Of a stretch of DNA of 43,729 nt, positions 17,824-26,886 are shown in pieces. The notes beneath the pieces were generated by a model. It ran no database searches and was not told where the DNA came from. It worked only from the letters and a program-made list of their open reading frames with translations. Positions within the stretch are counted from its first letter, which is position 1; the number at the start of each line of letters is the position of its first letter. The position numbers and the translations under genes are program-made. The stretch comes from Alkalibacterium gilvum (lineage in GTDB: Bacteria; Bacillota; Bacilli; Lactobacillales; Carnobacteriaceae_A), in the NCBI RefSeq assembly GCF_900109085.1, contig NZ_FNYW01000012.1, forward strand, positions 1 through 43,729. The letters run 5' to 3'.

Positions 17824-19536
17824 TCATTCCCTTTCAGATGTTTTTTCTATATCTTTTAATAATACATTACCAGTTGTCGTCGAAAGATTAAAGTCAAGCG
17901 ACACCTTATCGTTAATTCGTTTAAATTTTTTAGTTTTTTCTGATTGCTCATCTATTTCAGTATTACTCAGACGACTCTTAATTTCTCCAAAAGTCGTTTT
18001 GGCCTCACCATCAATGGCCATCGAGTCTGGAATAGCTAATTTCACGTTACCATTCACGGAAGAGGCTTTGAGGCGCTTTATCCCTGTTTCCTTGAAAGAA
18101 ATTTTTACATCACCATTGGTTGTAGTTAAATTCCCACTTTCAAGTTCTCCCTCATACACGACGGAGCCATTCACAGTATTAGCTAGCAAATCTTTTAACT
18201 GACTCTTTTTAACGGTTATAGAACCATTAGATCCTTTAGCCTCAAGCATTGTTCCTTTTAAATGATTAAAGACAATTGATCCATTTGTCGATTTAACAAA
18301 GACATCTTGCACATTCAAATCATCCACTTGAATTTTACCATTCAGTGTATTGATTGAAAGATAATCGTACGCAATTTCAGGTAGTGTTATTTTCAAGTCA
18401 ACGTATACACGTTTATTGGGGACATGAACCCGCATTTTATCATCATCAACACTTACAGTACTGCGCGCCTCAAACGATTCTTTCGGCGTATTTTCACTCA
18501 TTTTTCCATAAAGCTTTCCCTTAGCTGATATAGAAACGGAATCAGTCTGCCCTTTTTCTATCAGAATTTTACCATTTGCTACTTTGACATCTACAATCGT
18601 CGCCTTGAAATCATTTAGCGTCCATTCCTTGTGATAGCTTTGCGTCGCTAGTGTAGGAAACTTCAAGTTAACATTTTTCCAATCAAAATTATCTAGAACG
18701 TTATCAACAGAAGAACGGATTGATTCTCTCACCTTGCCATCAGAAGCCTGGTCAACCTTCTTTTTAAATATTGAAGATATTTCTTTCCCAGCTTCTTCGA
18801 TTTTTTTACTCGCTTTTGATATTTCTTCATTTGTTTCTTTTTTCCAATTATCAGGCATTTCAAATCTAGCTGTTGCTTGTTTGGCTTTCAATGTCCACTG
18901 CTTAACTTTTGAACGATTTAATTCCTTAGCTATTTTTTCTTTTTCCTTTTTTAGTTCATCTTTTTCTTTTTCCAAAGCATTTATCTTATTTTTAACATTC
19001 TGCTTTTTACTATCGTTTTCAGTTTGTTCTTCTGTTATTTCTACTTGATCTAATTGCTCGGATAGTTGGTCAATTTTATTACGAAGTGATATAATTTCTT
19101 CGGTATTATCTACTTCATCCAGTTGTTTAATCAATTCTAATTCTTTTTTGACAAAAGAAATTTCTTCAAGTATGACTTCTTTACTATCTTTAATTACGTT
19201 TTTATCATCTTCCATCAGACGTTCTAATTCAGCTTTTTCCTCATCTAATTCAGAATTAACCTCAGAAAGTTGCTGATTTAATGTATCTAATTTAACTGAT
19301 GCTGCGTTTATTTCTTTAACTAGTTCTTCTATTTCAATTTCAGCTTTATCTTTGTCTTGTTCTGCTTCATTTTCAGCTGATTCTACTTTTGGATCCTCGT
19401 ATACGTCCGCCGTAAACTCTTCTTCTTCAACTTTCTTACCTTCGGCATTGATTGTATTCTCAAGCAGGTCAAGACCTTCTTCAGTTGATAATATTCCTTT
19501 TTTCATTAAGTCTATTATGCGTTCTTTTTCACTCAT
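17824..19536 (-). CDS. YvlB-like protein: SHOCT-like N terminus, long coiled coil, DUF4097 beta-repeat
   Basis: A 570-aa protein with three parts. Residues 1-28 (ERIIDLMKKGILSTEEGLDLLE) resemble the short SHOCT-like helix pair of YvlB proteins. Residues about 30-75 are acidic and about 62-207 are a very charged, heptad-rich coiled coil. Residues about 300-570 are a beta-strand repeat domain of the DUF4097 type, with recurring NGS/NGN/TTNGDV turns. No signal peptide or membrane helix is seen, so it is probably cytoplasmic and may attach to the membrane through its partners. It is first in the operon with PspC and YvlD-like genes. From memory, Bacillus YvlB is about 365 aa, so the coiled coil is a large addition. 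Confidence 0.82.
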   Translation of the reverse strand: MSEKERIIDLMKKGILSTEEGLDLLENTINAEGKKVEEEEFTADVYEDPKVESAENEAEQDKDKAEIEIEELVKEINAASVKLDTLNQQLSEVNSELDEEKAELERLMEDDKNVIKDSKEVILEEISFVKKELELIKQLDEVDNTEEIISLRNKIDQLSEQLDQVEITEEQTENDSKKQNVKNKINALEKEKDELKKEKEKIAKELNRSKVKQWTLKAKQATARFEMPDNWKKETNEEISKASKKIEEAGKEISSIFKKKVDQASDGKVRESIRSSVDNVLDNFDWKNVNLKFPTLATQSYHKEWTLNDFKATIVDVKVANGKILIEKGQTDSVSISAKGKLYGKMSENTPKESFEARSTVSVDDDKMRVHVPNKRVYVDLKITLPEIAYDYLSINTLNGKIQVDDLNVQDVFVKSTNGSIVFNHLKGTMLEAKGSNGSITVKKSQLKDLLANTVNGSVVYEGELESGNLTTTNGDVKISFKETGIKRLKASSVNGNVKLAIPDSMAIDGEAKTTFGEIKSRLSNTEIDEQSEKTKKFKRINDKVSLDFNLSTTTGNVLLKDIEKTSERE

Positions 19537-19562
19537 GTTATAGCCCTCCTATATAAGCTTAT

Positions 19563-19612
19563 GAATTGTTGCACCATACTAATTACTATCTATATTAATT
19601 ATGCAACAATTC
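19563..19612. repeat. 11-bp perfect inverted repeat upstream of the YvlB-like gene
   Basis: GAATTGTTGCA at 19563-19573 and TGCAACAATTC at 19602-19612 are exact inverted copies separated by 28 bp, with a second TAATTA/TAATTA pair inside. It lies 27 bp upstream of the YvlB-like ATG and 75 bp beyond the uvrA stop. No T-run follows, so it may be an operator or leader hairpin rather than a terminator. Confidence 0.6.
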
Positions 19613-19686
19613 TTAGCTATTGTCATAGGTCTTACGACTGATTTTCCGCTAGAACTTACTACGTCACTTACCTTTACTCTATTGCT

Positions 19687-22524
19687 TTATTTTTTCACCT
19701 TATGCTTTTCAAGAATTCCCTTTAAATAGTAGCCTGTATAGCTCTCTTCGCATTTAGCAACATCTTCTGGTGTCCCTGTTGTAATAACCGTTCCTCCGCC
19801 TTCGCCACCTTCTGGACCAAGGTCTATAACGTGATCAGCCACTTTAATAACATCAAGATTGTGTTCAATTACTAGAACAGTATTTCCTGCTTCTACCAAA
19901 CGATCAAGTACTTTTAGTAGTCTGTCAATATCATCTGCATGTAAGCCGGTTGTTGGTTCATCCAAGATATAGAAGTTATGACCGTTTTGTCTTTTGTGTA
20001 ATTCACTAGCCAATTTCATACGCTGGGCTTCCCCGCCAGAGAGTGTCGTTGCTGGTTGCCCAAGCGTCATATAACCCAGACCGACATCAATAATTGTCTG
20101 AAGTTTACGTGAGATTTTTGGAACGTTAGAAAAGAAGGTAACGGCTTCTTCTATCGTCATACCCAGAACATCAGCTATATTAGCCCCTTTATATTTCACT
20201 TCTAGCGTCTCTGAATTATATCGTGTCCCGTGACAGACTTCACATGGGACGTAGACGTCAGGTAAAAAGTGCATTTCTATTTTCAATATACCATCGCCTT
20301 TACACGCTTCACACCTTCCACCCTTTACGTTGAAACTAAAGCGCCCTTTTTTATATCCGCGCATTTTCGCTTCGTTTGTTTTGGCAAACAAATCACGAAC
20401 ATCGTCAAAAACACTGGTATAAGTTGCTGGGTTACTTCTAGGCGTTCGACCAATAGGGCTCTGATCAATATCAATAACTTTTTCTAATCGCTCATACCCC
20501 TCGATTGATTTAAACTTTCCTGGTCTTTTTTTAGATTTACCTACTTCTCTCGCAAGTGCTTTACGCAAGATTTCATTAACTAGCGAGCTTTTTCCAGAGC
20601 CAGAAACACCTGTCACTGCGATAAATTTACCCAGCGGGAAATCTACATCAATATTCTTGAGGTTATTTTCTTCTGCTCCTTTAATTTTAATGTATCCATC
20701 TTTATTCATTCGTCTTTCTTCGGGTATGGGAATTTCTTTTTTCCCTGATAGATAAGCACCTGTAATAGAATTAGGATTAGATTTGATGTCAGCTGGTGAA
20801 CCTACAGCAACCACTTCTCCTCCTTGTTCTCCAGCCCCTGGTCCAATATCTACAATGTAATCAGCGGCCCGCATAGTGTCTTCATCATGCTCAACAACAA
20901 TCAGCGTATTGCCTAAATCTCTCATTTTCTTAAGTGATTCTATTAAGCGATTATTATCTCTTTGGTGTAAACCAATTGATGGCTCATCAAGAATATAAAG
21001 CACACCAGACAGATTTGAGCCAATCTGGGTAGCTAATCGAATCCTCTGTGCTTCGCCACCAGAAAGAGTGCCCGCTTTACGATTCAAAGTTAAATAGTCC
21101 AAGCCTACGTTTCTTAAAAACGAGAGCCTATCGTTAATTTCCTTTCTTATCGGTTTAGCTATCGCTGTATCATTAGTCGACAAATCCATTGTTTCAAAGA
21201 AATCACTGGCATTTTCAATTGATAGTTGATTAATTTCACCCAGATCTCGCCCTTCGATTTTAACGGACAGAGCCTCTCTATTTAGACGCTTTCCATGACA
21301 AACCGGGCATTCCAATTCAGTCATGTACTGCTGCATTGTTCTGCGAGTATAATCACTACTGGTTTCATGGTAGCGTCGTTTAACATTCGGCATAACCCCT
21401 TCAAAAGGTAGCATTGTGTCTCTAACGCTTCCATAATCATTTTTATAGTGAAAATGAAATTTCTTCTTTTTAGAACCATGTAGTACAATATTTTTATGCT
21501 TTTTCGGTAATTTTTCAAAGGGGACATTCATATCTATATCAAAGGCTTCACACGCTTGGGCGAGCATTTGCGGATAATACTTGGAACTAATCGGTTCCCA
21601 AGGTAATAGCGCGCCTTCTTTTAAGGTTAATGATTTGTCTGGAACAACTAAATCTATGTCTACTTCTAATTTCGTACCTAAACCATCACATTCAGGGCAT
21701 GCGCCAAATGGTGCGTTAAATGAAAACAATCGCGGCTCCAAAGGGGGTAATGTGAAACCACATACAGGACAAGCATAGTGCTCACTGAAAAGGACTTCCT
21801 CATCACCAATAATATCTGCTATAACGTAACCGTCCCCTAGCTGGAGTGCTGCTTCTAAAGAATCAAACAAGCGGGCACGAATGCCTTCCTTCAGAGCAAT
21901 ACGATCTATAATTACATCAATTGAATGATTGATGTTCTTATCTAATTCAATCTCTTGATCAATATCAACGAGTTCACCATCAATGCGCAACCTTACGTAT
22001 CCTTCACTTTTAATTCTTTCCAAAACTTTTTTGTGTTGTCCCTTTTTTTCTTTAATTACAGGAGCAAGTATTTGAAGACGTGTACGTTCTGGATATTCCA
22101 AAATACGATCAACCATTTGTTCAACCGTTTGGCTTTTTATTTCTGTTCCGTCATTCGGACAAATGGGTGTCCCTATTCTTGCATACATTAATCTTAAAAA
22201 GTCATTTATTTCTGTAACTGTGCCGACAGTTGACCGCGGATTATTACTGGTCGTTTTTTGATCGATTGATATGGCAGGACTAAGCCCTTCGATACTATCC
22301 ACATCTGGTTTATCCATTTGTCCCAGAAACTGCCTTGCATAAGAAGAAAGAGACTCCACATATCGACGCTGCCCCTCTGCATAGAGAGTATCGAATGCCA
22401 GTGAACTTTTCCCTGAACCAGACAACCCAGTCATAACTACTAATTTATCTCTTGGAATTGTAATGTCTATATTTTTTAGATTATGAGAACGTGCGCCACG
22501 CACCTCAATTTTATCATTAGCCAT
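19687..22524 (-). CDS. uvrA: Excinuclease ABC subunit A
   Basis: A 945-aa DNA-damage sensor of nucleotide excision repair; a UvrA dimer with UvrB scans DNA for bulky lesions. Two ABC ATPase modules are complete: Walker A GLSGSGKS at 33-40 and GVSGSGKSS in the second half, and two LSGGEAQR signatures. Zinc-binding cysteine sets are present (CPVC...CPEC in the first module, CEACKGDG...[10 protein letters not shown] in the second). The length is normal. The usual partner uvrB is not next to it; an HD phosphohydrolase gene lies upstream instead. I found no clear LexA box in the upstream 100 bp. Confidence 0.97.
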   Translation of the reverse strand: MANDKIEVRGARSHNLKNIDITIPRDKLVVMTGLSGSGKSSLAFDTLYAEGQRRYVESLSSYARQFLGQMDKPDVDSIEGLSPAISIDQKTTSNNPRSTVGTVTEINDFLRLMYARIGTPICPNDGTEIKSQTVEQMVDRILEYPERTRLQILAPVIKEKKGQHKKVLERIKSEGYVRLRIDGELVDIDQEIELDKNINHSIDVIIDRIALKEGIRARLFDSLEAALQLGDGYVIADIIGDEEVLFSEHYACPVCGFTLPPLEPRLFSFNAPFGACPECDGLGTKLEVDIDLVVPDKSLTLKEGALLPWEPISSKYYPQMLAQACEAFDIDMNVPFEKLPKKHKNIVLHGSKKKKFHFHYKNDYGSVRDTMLPFEGVMPNVKRRYHETSSDYTRRTMQQYMTELECPVCHGKRLNREALSVKIEGRDLGEINQLSIENASDFFETMDLSTNDTAIAKPIRKEINDRLSFLRNVGLDYLTLNRKAGTLSGGEAQRIRLATQIGSNLSGVLYILDEPSIGLHQRDNNRLIESLKKMRDLGNTLIVVEHDEDTMRAADYIVDIGPGAGEQGGEVVAVGSPADIKSNPNSITGAYLSGKKEIPIPEERRMNKDGYIKIKGAEENNLKNIDVDFPLGKFIAVTGVSGSGKSSLVNEILRKALAREVGKSKKRPGKFKSIEGYERLEKVIDIDQSPIGRTPRSNPATYTSVFDDVRDLFAKTNEAKMRGYKKGRFSFNVKGGRCEACKGDGILKIEMHFLPDVYVPCEVCHGTRYNSETLEVKYKGANIADVLGMTIEEAVTFFSNVPKISRKLQTIIDVGLGYMTLGQPATTLSGGEAQRMKLASELHKRQNGHNFYILDEPTTGLHADDIDRLLKVLDRLVEAGNTVLVIEHNLDVIKVADHVIDLGPEGGEGGGTVITTGTPEDVAKCEESYTGYYLKGILEKHKVKK

Positions 22525-22615
22525 ATTTTCACCCTATCTTTTTTTATACATCATTACTTTTACAAACGACTACTTCTTTTAACTGTTTTACTTTTTAAAG
22601 GTCCATAAAAAGTAC

Positions 22616-22651
22616 TAAAAGAGAGAAAAAAGTAAGCACTCTTTCCTCTCT
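22616..22651 (-). terminator. Terminator of the HD phosphohydrolase gene
   Basis: Arms at 22620-22633 and 22638-22651 pair with two A-C mismatches around the tetraloop AAGC. Read on the minus strand the stem is followed by TTTT. Confidence 0.65.
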
Positions 22652-22674
22652 CCCCACATTCTATTTTACCATAT

Positions 22675-23340
22675 TTATTCATCTATAGCGAATGTCTGTT
22701 CTATCTTGTGATTGTTTAATATATTGTGTGTTATTTTTTCAAGTTCTGATTGATTTGTGAACTCTCCACGTATTAGATCAGGTAAGATTTCAGCTAAAAA
22801 ATACTGAACACTATCTAATTCTTTAAATTCTAGTATTGTATCTAATGATTCTTGGTATATTTCATTAAATAAGGGTTCCGGGTTCCCTTTTTGTATTTCA
22901 CCAAATGATTCATATAAAAGATCCACTTTATCGGCCACTGATAGTATTTTCCCTTCCATTGACTCGTCTTTTCCTTCTTTTAGACGTTCATGGTAAATAG
23001 CCTGGAATTCTTCCGGGAACTCTGCCTCTATAAAGTGCTGCGTCATCGATTCTTCAACATGAGCCAGACGCCCTCTTAGATCTGGATCAGCATACTTAAC
23101 AGGTGTTTTTATATCTCCAATAAAAATTTCAGCGTAATCATGGTTCAACGCTTTTTCATACAACGCTTTCCAGTTTATATCGTTCCCTCTATTTTCTTCA
23201 ACCGTTCCCAAAAACTGTGCAATTTTAGTTACTTTAAAAGAATGTTCCGCTACGGAGTGTTCCTCGTACTTGAACTTTCCCGGACAACGATAAATCTTTT
23301 CCAAATCACTTAAACTCTTGAAATATTCATGTACACCCAT
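22675..23340 (-). CDS. HD-domain phosphohydrolase, YfbR-like (possible 5'-deoxynucleotidase)
   Basis: A 221-aa soluble protein. The metal-binding HD residues are visible: His33 (SVAEHSF), His67-Asp68 (NHDYAEIF), and the neighbouring GDIKTPVKY is typical of the YfbR group, which hydrolyses 5'-deoxynucleoside monophosphates. A later Asp in SVADKVD would complete the site. It is transcribed alone, with its own terminator, between uvrA and the PDZ protein gene. The substrate is inferred from the family only. Confidence 0.82.
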   Translation of the reverse strand: MGVHEYFKSLSDLEKIYRCPGKFKYEEHSVAEHSFKVTKIAQFLGTVEENRGNDINWKALYEKALNHDYAEIFIGDIKTPVKYADPDLRGRLAHVEESMTQHFIEAEFPEEFQAIYHERLKEGKDESMEGKILSVADKVDLLYESFGEIQKGNPEPLFNEIYQESLDTILEFKELDSVQYFLAEILPDLIRGEFTNQSELEKITHNILNNHKIEQTFAIDE

Positions 23341-23496
23341 CTTCTTCTCCCCTTTTTTTATAAAAGTTACCTTATGTTATCAGATTTTCGTTATGGTTTC
23401 CAATTTTTAGTTTTTTTAATTCAAACGTATTGACCTTTAACTCTTTGCAAAACTGTAAAGACTTCCCTATTAATTTATTCTATATTATATACAAAA

Positions 23497-23546
23497 CCCC
23501 AGAAAACAGCTTTAGAAGCGTTACCTTCTATCGCCATCTTCTGGGG
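23497..23546 (-). terminator. Compound terminator after the PDZ protein gene
   Basis: Outer stem CCCCAGAA/TTCTGGGG (23497-23504 with 23539-23546) encloses a second perfect stem TAGAAG/CTTCTA (23513-23518 with 23525-23530). On the minus strand the outer stem is followed by TTTTG. It begins 14 bp after the gene's stop. Confidence 0.75.
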
Positions 23547-23560
23547 ATGAACGTTTTATT

Positions 23561-24766
23561 TTAGTAAGTGGTGTCTTCTAATAAAACTAATCCTAAATCG
23601 TGTGCATCTTCTTCATAAATTGGTGTTTCAGTTATAATAAGTTCTCCATCTAACCGTTTTACTTTTAGTTTGCTATAAGAACGATTATTAAATAATGATT
23701 CAGTCAAATCTTCAACTGAATGTAAAGGTGCTTCATTTGATTCTACCAATACATTACCCACTTCGATTGCCATTCGCTCTGCTGGACTATTAGGTCTGAC
23801 CGCTACGACACGCAGTCCGTCTTGATCAGGCCCAAATTTAAATGTCCATTTTCTTTCTCTTTGTCTATGTCTATATAATACATAAACGCCTCCGGCTGAA
23901 AGAACTACTAGACCTAATGCACTAAATTCATCAAGCCAGAATGACAGACCAAAAATTATGGTGTTTATTATAGCAAGAACAGTAAAATCCTTTGATAGTG
24001 CTTTTTTTGCTAGTGAAGGCAGTTGAGCTTGAACTGTATATCTAAATCCTAAGAGTACAGGAATCACTAAGAAAGAGTAAGTTTTGTTACCTATTGAAAA
24101 AACAGGCCACCATTCAAAAAGAGCTGTTATTGTATCTCCTGGCACAACTACAACTAATGGTATAAGCCATAAAGGTGTCATTCTATAGCGGGCAACCAAT
24201 TTACCACGTTTAGTTTTCAAAAATCTTGGTATAAATTTATCCAATTTCTTTTTAGTTAAGATGCCAACTGTGCTCAGCAGCATAAGTATGGCTAGTAAAT
24301 AGATAACTTGAGTACTCTCATAATCCATTGGTGTTTGACTAAACACTGGGCTGTTCCATTGCTTTAAAATTTCTCCAAACAAGGACGTCTCAGTTACAAA
24401 CATGTTGAGTAGCAATACAGCTAAACCAGATAGGCTGAAGGTGAATATGGGATGAATAAAGCGATAGCCTAATCCCAAAAATAGTATGGTAATGATTTGA
24501 TAGCTAATTAACCAGTCGATAGTCACTGTCATTCCTACAAAAACAGATAATAAAGACAGCACAACGCCTGGTATAATTCCCCAAGTCAGTAATCGCTTGA
24601 TTTCATAATTCTCCTTATAAATTACCGTTCGCAATTGATATCTGGAATGTTTGAAGCGTCTACTTTTAGCTAAAAGTGCTAAAAAAAACCCTATAATAAA
24701 TGTAGGCTGTAATACAAATAATAAAAGAGCTAATAATAAATTCTCTAATAGTGTCATAATATTCAT
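23561..24766 (-). CDS. Polytopic membrane protein with C-terminal PDZ domain, MinJ-like
   Basis: A 401-aa membrane protein. Residues about 1-300 contain seven or eight hydrophobic helices; residues about 305-390 form a PDZ domain (GLRVVAVRPNSPAERMAIEVG). In Bacillus subtilis the membrane PDZ protein MinJ (about 400 aa), a bridge between DivIVA and MinD, is encoded downstream of ftsE-ftsX and ctpB. Size, topology and place directly after ftsX fit MinJ, while ctpB is absent here. The assignment rests on architecture and synteny, not on recognised specific residues, and lactic acid bacteria often lack a Min system. Confidence 0.68.
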   Translation of the reverse strand: MNIMTLLENLLLALLLFVLQPTFIIGFFLALLAKSRRFKHSRYQLRTVIYKENYEIKRLLTWGIIPGVVLSLLSVFVGMTVTIDWLISYQIITILFLGLGYRFIHPIFTFSLSGLAVLLLNMFVTETSLFGEILKQWNSPVFSQTPMDYESTQVIYLLAILMLLSTVGILTKKKLDKFIPRFLKTKRGKLVARYRMTPLWLIPLVVVVPGDTITALFEWWPVFSIGNKTYSFLVIPVLLGFRYTVQAQLPSLAKKALSKDFTVLAIINTIIFGLSFWLDEFSALGLVVLSAGGVYVLYRHRQRERKWTFKFGPDQDGLRVVAVRPNSPAERMAIEVGNVLVESNEAPLHSVEDLTESLFNNRSYSKLKVKRLDGELIITETPIYEEDAHDLGLVLLEDTTY

Positions 24767-24823
24767 CCTTTAAATCCATATTTACTTTATTTTATCACAT
24801 AAATGCTTAACTTACTTTGTTTA

Positions 24824-24871
24824 GGCAAAAAAACAGCTCTTAATGCGAGTAAAAGATTCACATTAAGAGCT
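24824..24871 (-). terminator. Terminator of ftsE-ftsX
   Basis: Perfect 11-bp stem AGCTCTTAATG/CATTAAGAGCT (24835-24845 with 24861-24871) with a 15-nt loop. On the minus strand it is followed by G and seven Ts (A-run 24827-24833). Confidence 0.88.
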
Positions 24872-24921
24872 ATTATCGCTACAACGTCACCATTTAGTAT
24901 GATTAACATCGATGCAATATT

Positions 24922-25812
24922 TTATATTTTCAAGAATTTTCGTATGGATAGCGCTGATCCAATACTTCCAATAACTACTCCAATCGTTAAGAGCAGTCCT
25001 ACGATTTGAATAAGGAATGGATTAGGCGGTAGTAAACTGAAATATGTGCCTGATAAGAAGTTCATAATCGTATCAAAACCGCTGATATATATATAAGAAA
25101 TGATTGAAACAGGTATCAACGCTCCAACGAATCCTATAAGGGCACCTTCAATCAAGAATGGCCATCTAATAAACCAGTTTGTTGCTCCAACCAGTTTCAT
25201 TATTTCTATTTCTGTTCTTCTAGAGAAGATAGTAATTCTTATGGTATTGGAAATCAGGAATATTGCAGTGAAAATAAGGGCACCAATAATTATTGCACCG
25301 ACATTTCGTACAGTATCCATAATTTCAAATAACCGATCTGCTTCTGCCCCACCGTAATTGACATCATCCACTATGGGACCAATTTCTTCAGCTTCTGCTG
25401 CAACTTCTGAGGTGAATTCAGGTTCAGACGTATTCAAAACAAACACATCATGTAAAGGATTGTCATCGCCTTCGAACAAACCGAACTCTTCGCCGTAACT
25501 ACCCATAACATCATCAAGTTCTTTTTCTCTACTTCTAAATTCTATGTCTTCAACATTCTCAATTTTTTCAAGATCACTTTCAAGTGCATCTCTTTCTTCT
25601 TTTTCTGATCCTGTCGCAATATAGACTCTGACACTTACATCTTCTTCAACGTCTGAGGCTAATTTATTTACGTTCATTAATAGGGCAATCAAACTTCCCA
25701 CTAGTAGTAAAGTGATTGCTACAGCACTGACTGCGGCAAAAGTCATCCAGCCATTACGAATAATGCTTTTGAAGGACTCTTTAATATGTCTTCCTATTGT
25801 TCTAATTCTCAT
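24922..25812 (-). CDS. ftsX: Cell-division ABC transporter permease FtsX
   Basis: A 296-aa membrane protein that, with FtsE, activates peptidoglycan hydrolases (CwlO or PcsB type) across the membrane. It has an N-terminal helix (about 20-45), an extracellular domain (to about 165) and three C-terminal helices, ending in the conserved SIGSALSIRKFLKI. The ATG at 25812 is chosen: GAGGGGAG lies 7 nt upstream and the protein then starts MRIRTIGRH, the family norm. A GTG at 25839 would lengthen the overlap with ftsE to 38 nt. With the chosen start the overlap is 11 nt. Confidence 0.95.
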   Translation of the reverse strand: MRIRTIGRHIKESFKSIIRNGWMTFAAVSAVAITLLLVGSLIALLMNVNKLASDVEEDVSVRVYIATGSEKEERDALESDLEKIENVEDIEFRSREKELDDVMGSYGEEFGLFEGDDNPLHDVFVLNTSEPEFTSEVAAEAEEIGPIVDDVNYGGAEADRLFEIMDTVRNVGAIIIGALIFTAIFLISNTIRITIFSRRTEIEIMKLVGATNWFIRWPFLIEGALIGFVGALIPVSIISYIYISGFDTIMNFLSGTYFSLLPPNPFLIQIVGLLLTIGVVIGSIGSALSIRKFLKI

Positions 25813-26488
25813 AACCGTACTCCCCTCTTTCTTGGTCACGGGCTATGCGGCCATTCTCAACGGCTAAAACACGGTGTCTTACACGGTTAACAATTTCGCT
25901 ATTATGTGTGGCCATGATTATTGTTGTTCCATGGCTGTTGATTTCTTCTAGTAAATCCATGATCCCTTCAGCTGTTTCCGGATCCAGATTACCCGTAGGC
26001 TCATCCGCAATCAACACACGCGGCATGTTAGCTATGGCTCTAGCTATGGCTACACGTTGTTGTTCTCCACCTGACAGTTCATTTGGGAACATACGAACTT
26101 TATGTTTTAATCCAACTAAGTCCAAAACCTCTAATGAGCGCTTTTCTATTTGTCTAGGGTTTTTATTCACAACTTGCATAGCATACGCAACATTTTCATA
26201 TACAGTTAAGCGTGGCAAGAGCTTGAAGTCTTGGAAGACCACACCGACATGTCTTCTGAGGTAAGGAATTTTCTTATTTTTTAAATTCATTAAATCAAAT
26301 TCACCGACTTTTACTGTTCCTTTTGTCGGAAGTTCTTCGCGGTAAATCATTTTAATAAATGTTGATTTCCCTGCTCCACTCGGACCTACAACATAGACAA
26401 AATCACCTTGTTCAATCGTAACATCTAAGCCATTGATAGCTGTGATGCCGTTAGGATATTTTTTATAGACATTCTTCATCTCTATCAT
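25802..26488 (-). CDS. ftsE: Cell-division ABC transporter ATPase FtsE
   Basis: A 228-aa cytoplasmic ATPase. Walker A (GPSGAGKST) is at 35-43, the ABC signature LSGGEQQR lies near 139-146, Walker B VLIADEPTGNLDP follows, and the switch histidine is in ATHNSE. It couples ATP use to FtsX and cell-wall hydrolase activation at the division site or side wall. A TATAAT (26506-26511, minus strand) close upstream and a TGATATAAT extended -10 at 26573-26580 are candidate promoters. Confidence 0.96.
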   Translation of the reverse strand: MIEMKNVYKKYPNGITAINGLDVTIEQGDFVYVVGPSGAGKSTFIKMIYREELPTKGTVKVGEFDLMNLKNKKIPYLRRHVGVVFQDFKLLPRLTVYENVAYAMQVVNKNPRQIEKRSLEVLDLVGLKHKVRMFPNELSGGEQQRVAIARAIANMPRVLIADEPTGNLDPETAEGIMDLLEEINSHGTTIIMATHNSEIVNRVRHRVLAVENGRIARDQERGEYGYEN

Positions 26489-26836
26489 TTAATTATCACC
26501 TATCTATTATATATTGTTATTCATTCTGGTAAGCAATCTTAAGCATTTCATTTGCTTTTTGTAACCTTACTTATTATATCATCATTTTCACCGATGTCTG
26601 TTTTAAAAAAATTACAATTTTATTTCAATGCATAATGAAGTAAAGCCGTCTATTAATTAAACATTCCTTAATTCCTTGGTTTTATAACAGCAGACTTCTA
26701 GCTATAGATAGTATAATAACAAGCATTATCTCAGATTCACCTTTATGAAAATTAACGATATGAACATAGCCTTCACTTCTGTTTTATATTACAGCGATAT
26801 GAATTATTGTCTAAAATGTGACAGAATCAGATTCTC
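26489..26836. other. Gene-free stretch between prfB and ftsE
   Basis: About 350 bp of AT-rich DNA (to the prfB terminator) where some Bacillales carry a cytochrome c gene. It holds two TATAAT-like -10 elements for ftsE (26506-26511 and 26573-26578, minus strand), a 9-nt direct repeat CGATATGAA (26756-26764 and 26795-26803) and a small palindrome AGAATCAGATTCT (26823-26835). I found no ORF with a ribosome binding site. Confidence 0.5.
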
Positions 26837-26878
26837 AAACAAATACAGACTTCCTAAAAAGGAAGCCTGTATTTGTTT
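26837..26878 (-). terminator. Hairpin at the end of prfB, probable terminator
   Basis: Arms at 26837-26854 and 26861-26878 pair over 18 positions with one A-C mismatch around the loop TAAAAA. The stem is strong, but no T-run follows on the minus strand. It lies 8 bp beyond the prfB stop. Confidence 0.65.
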
Positions 26879-26886
26879 AATATACT

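Noticed and set aside
25845-26264. 139-aa open frame on the plus strand
   Set aside because: It lies opposite ftsE, whose motifs are complete, and has composition typical of an antisense shadow.
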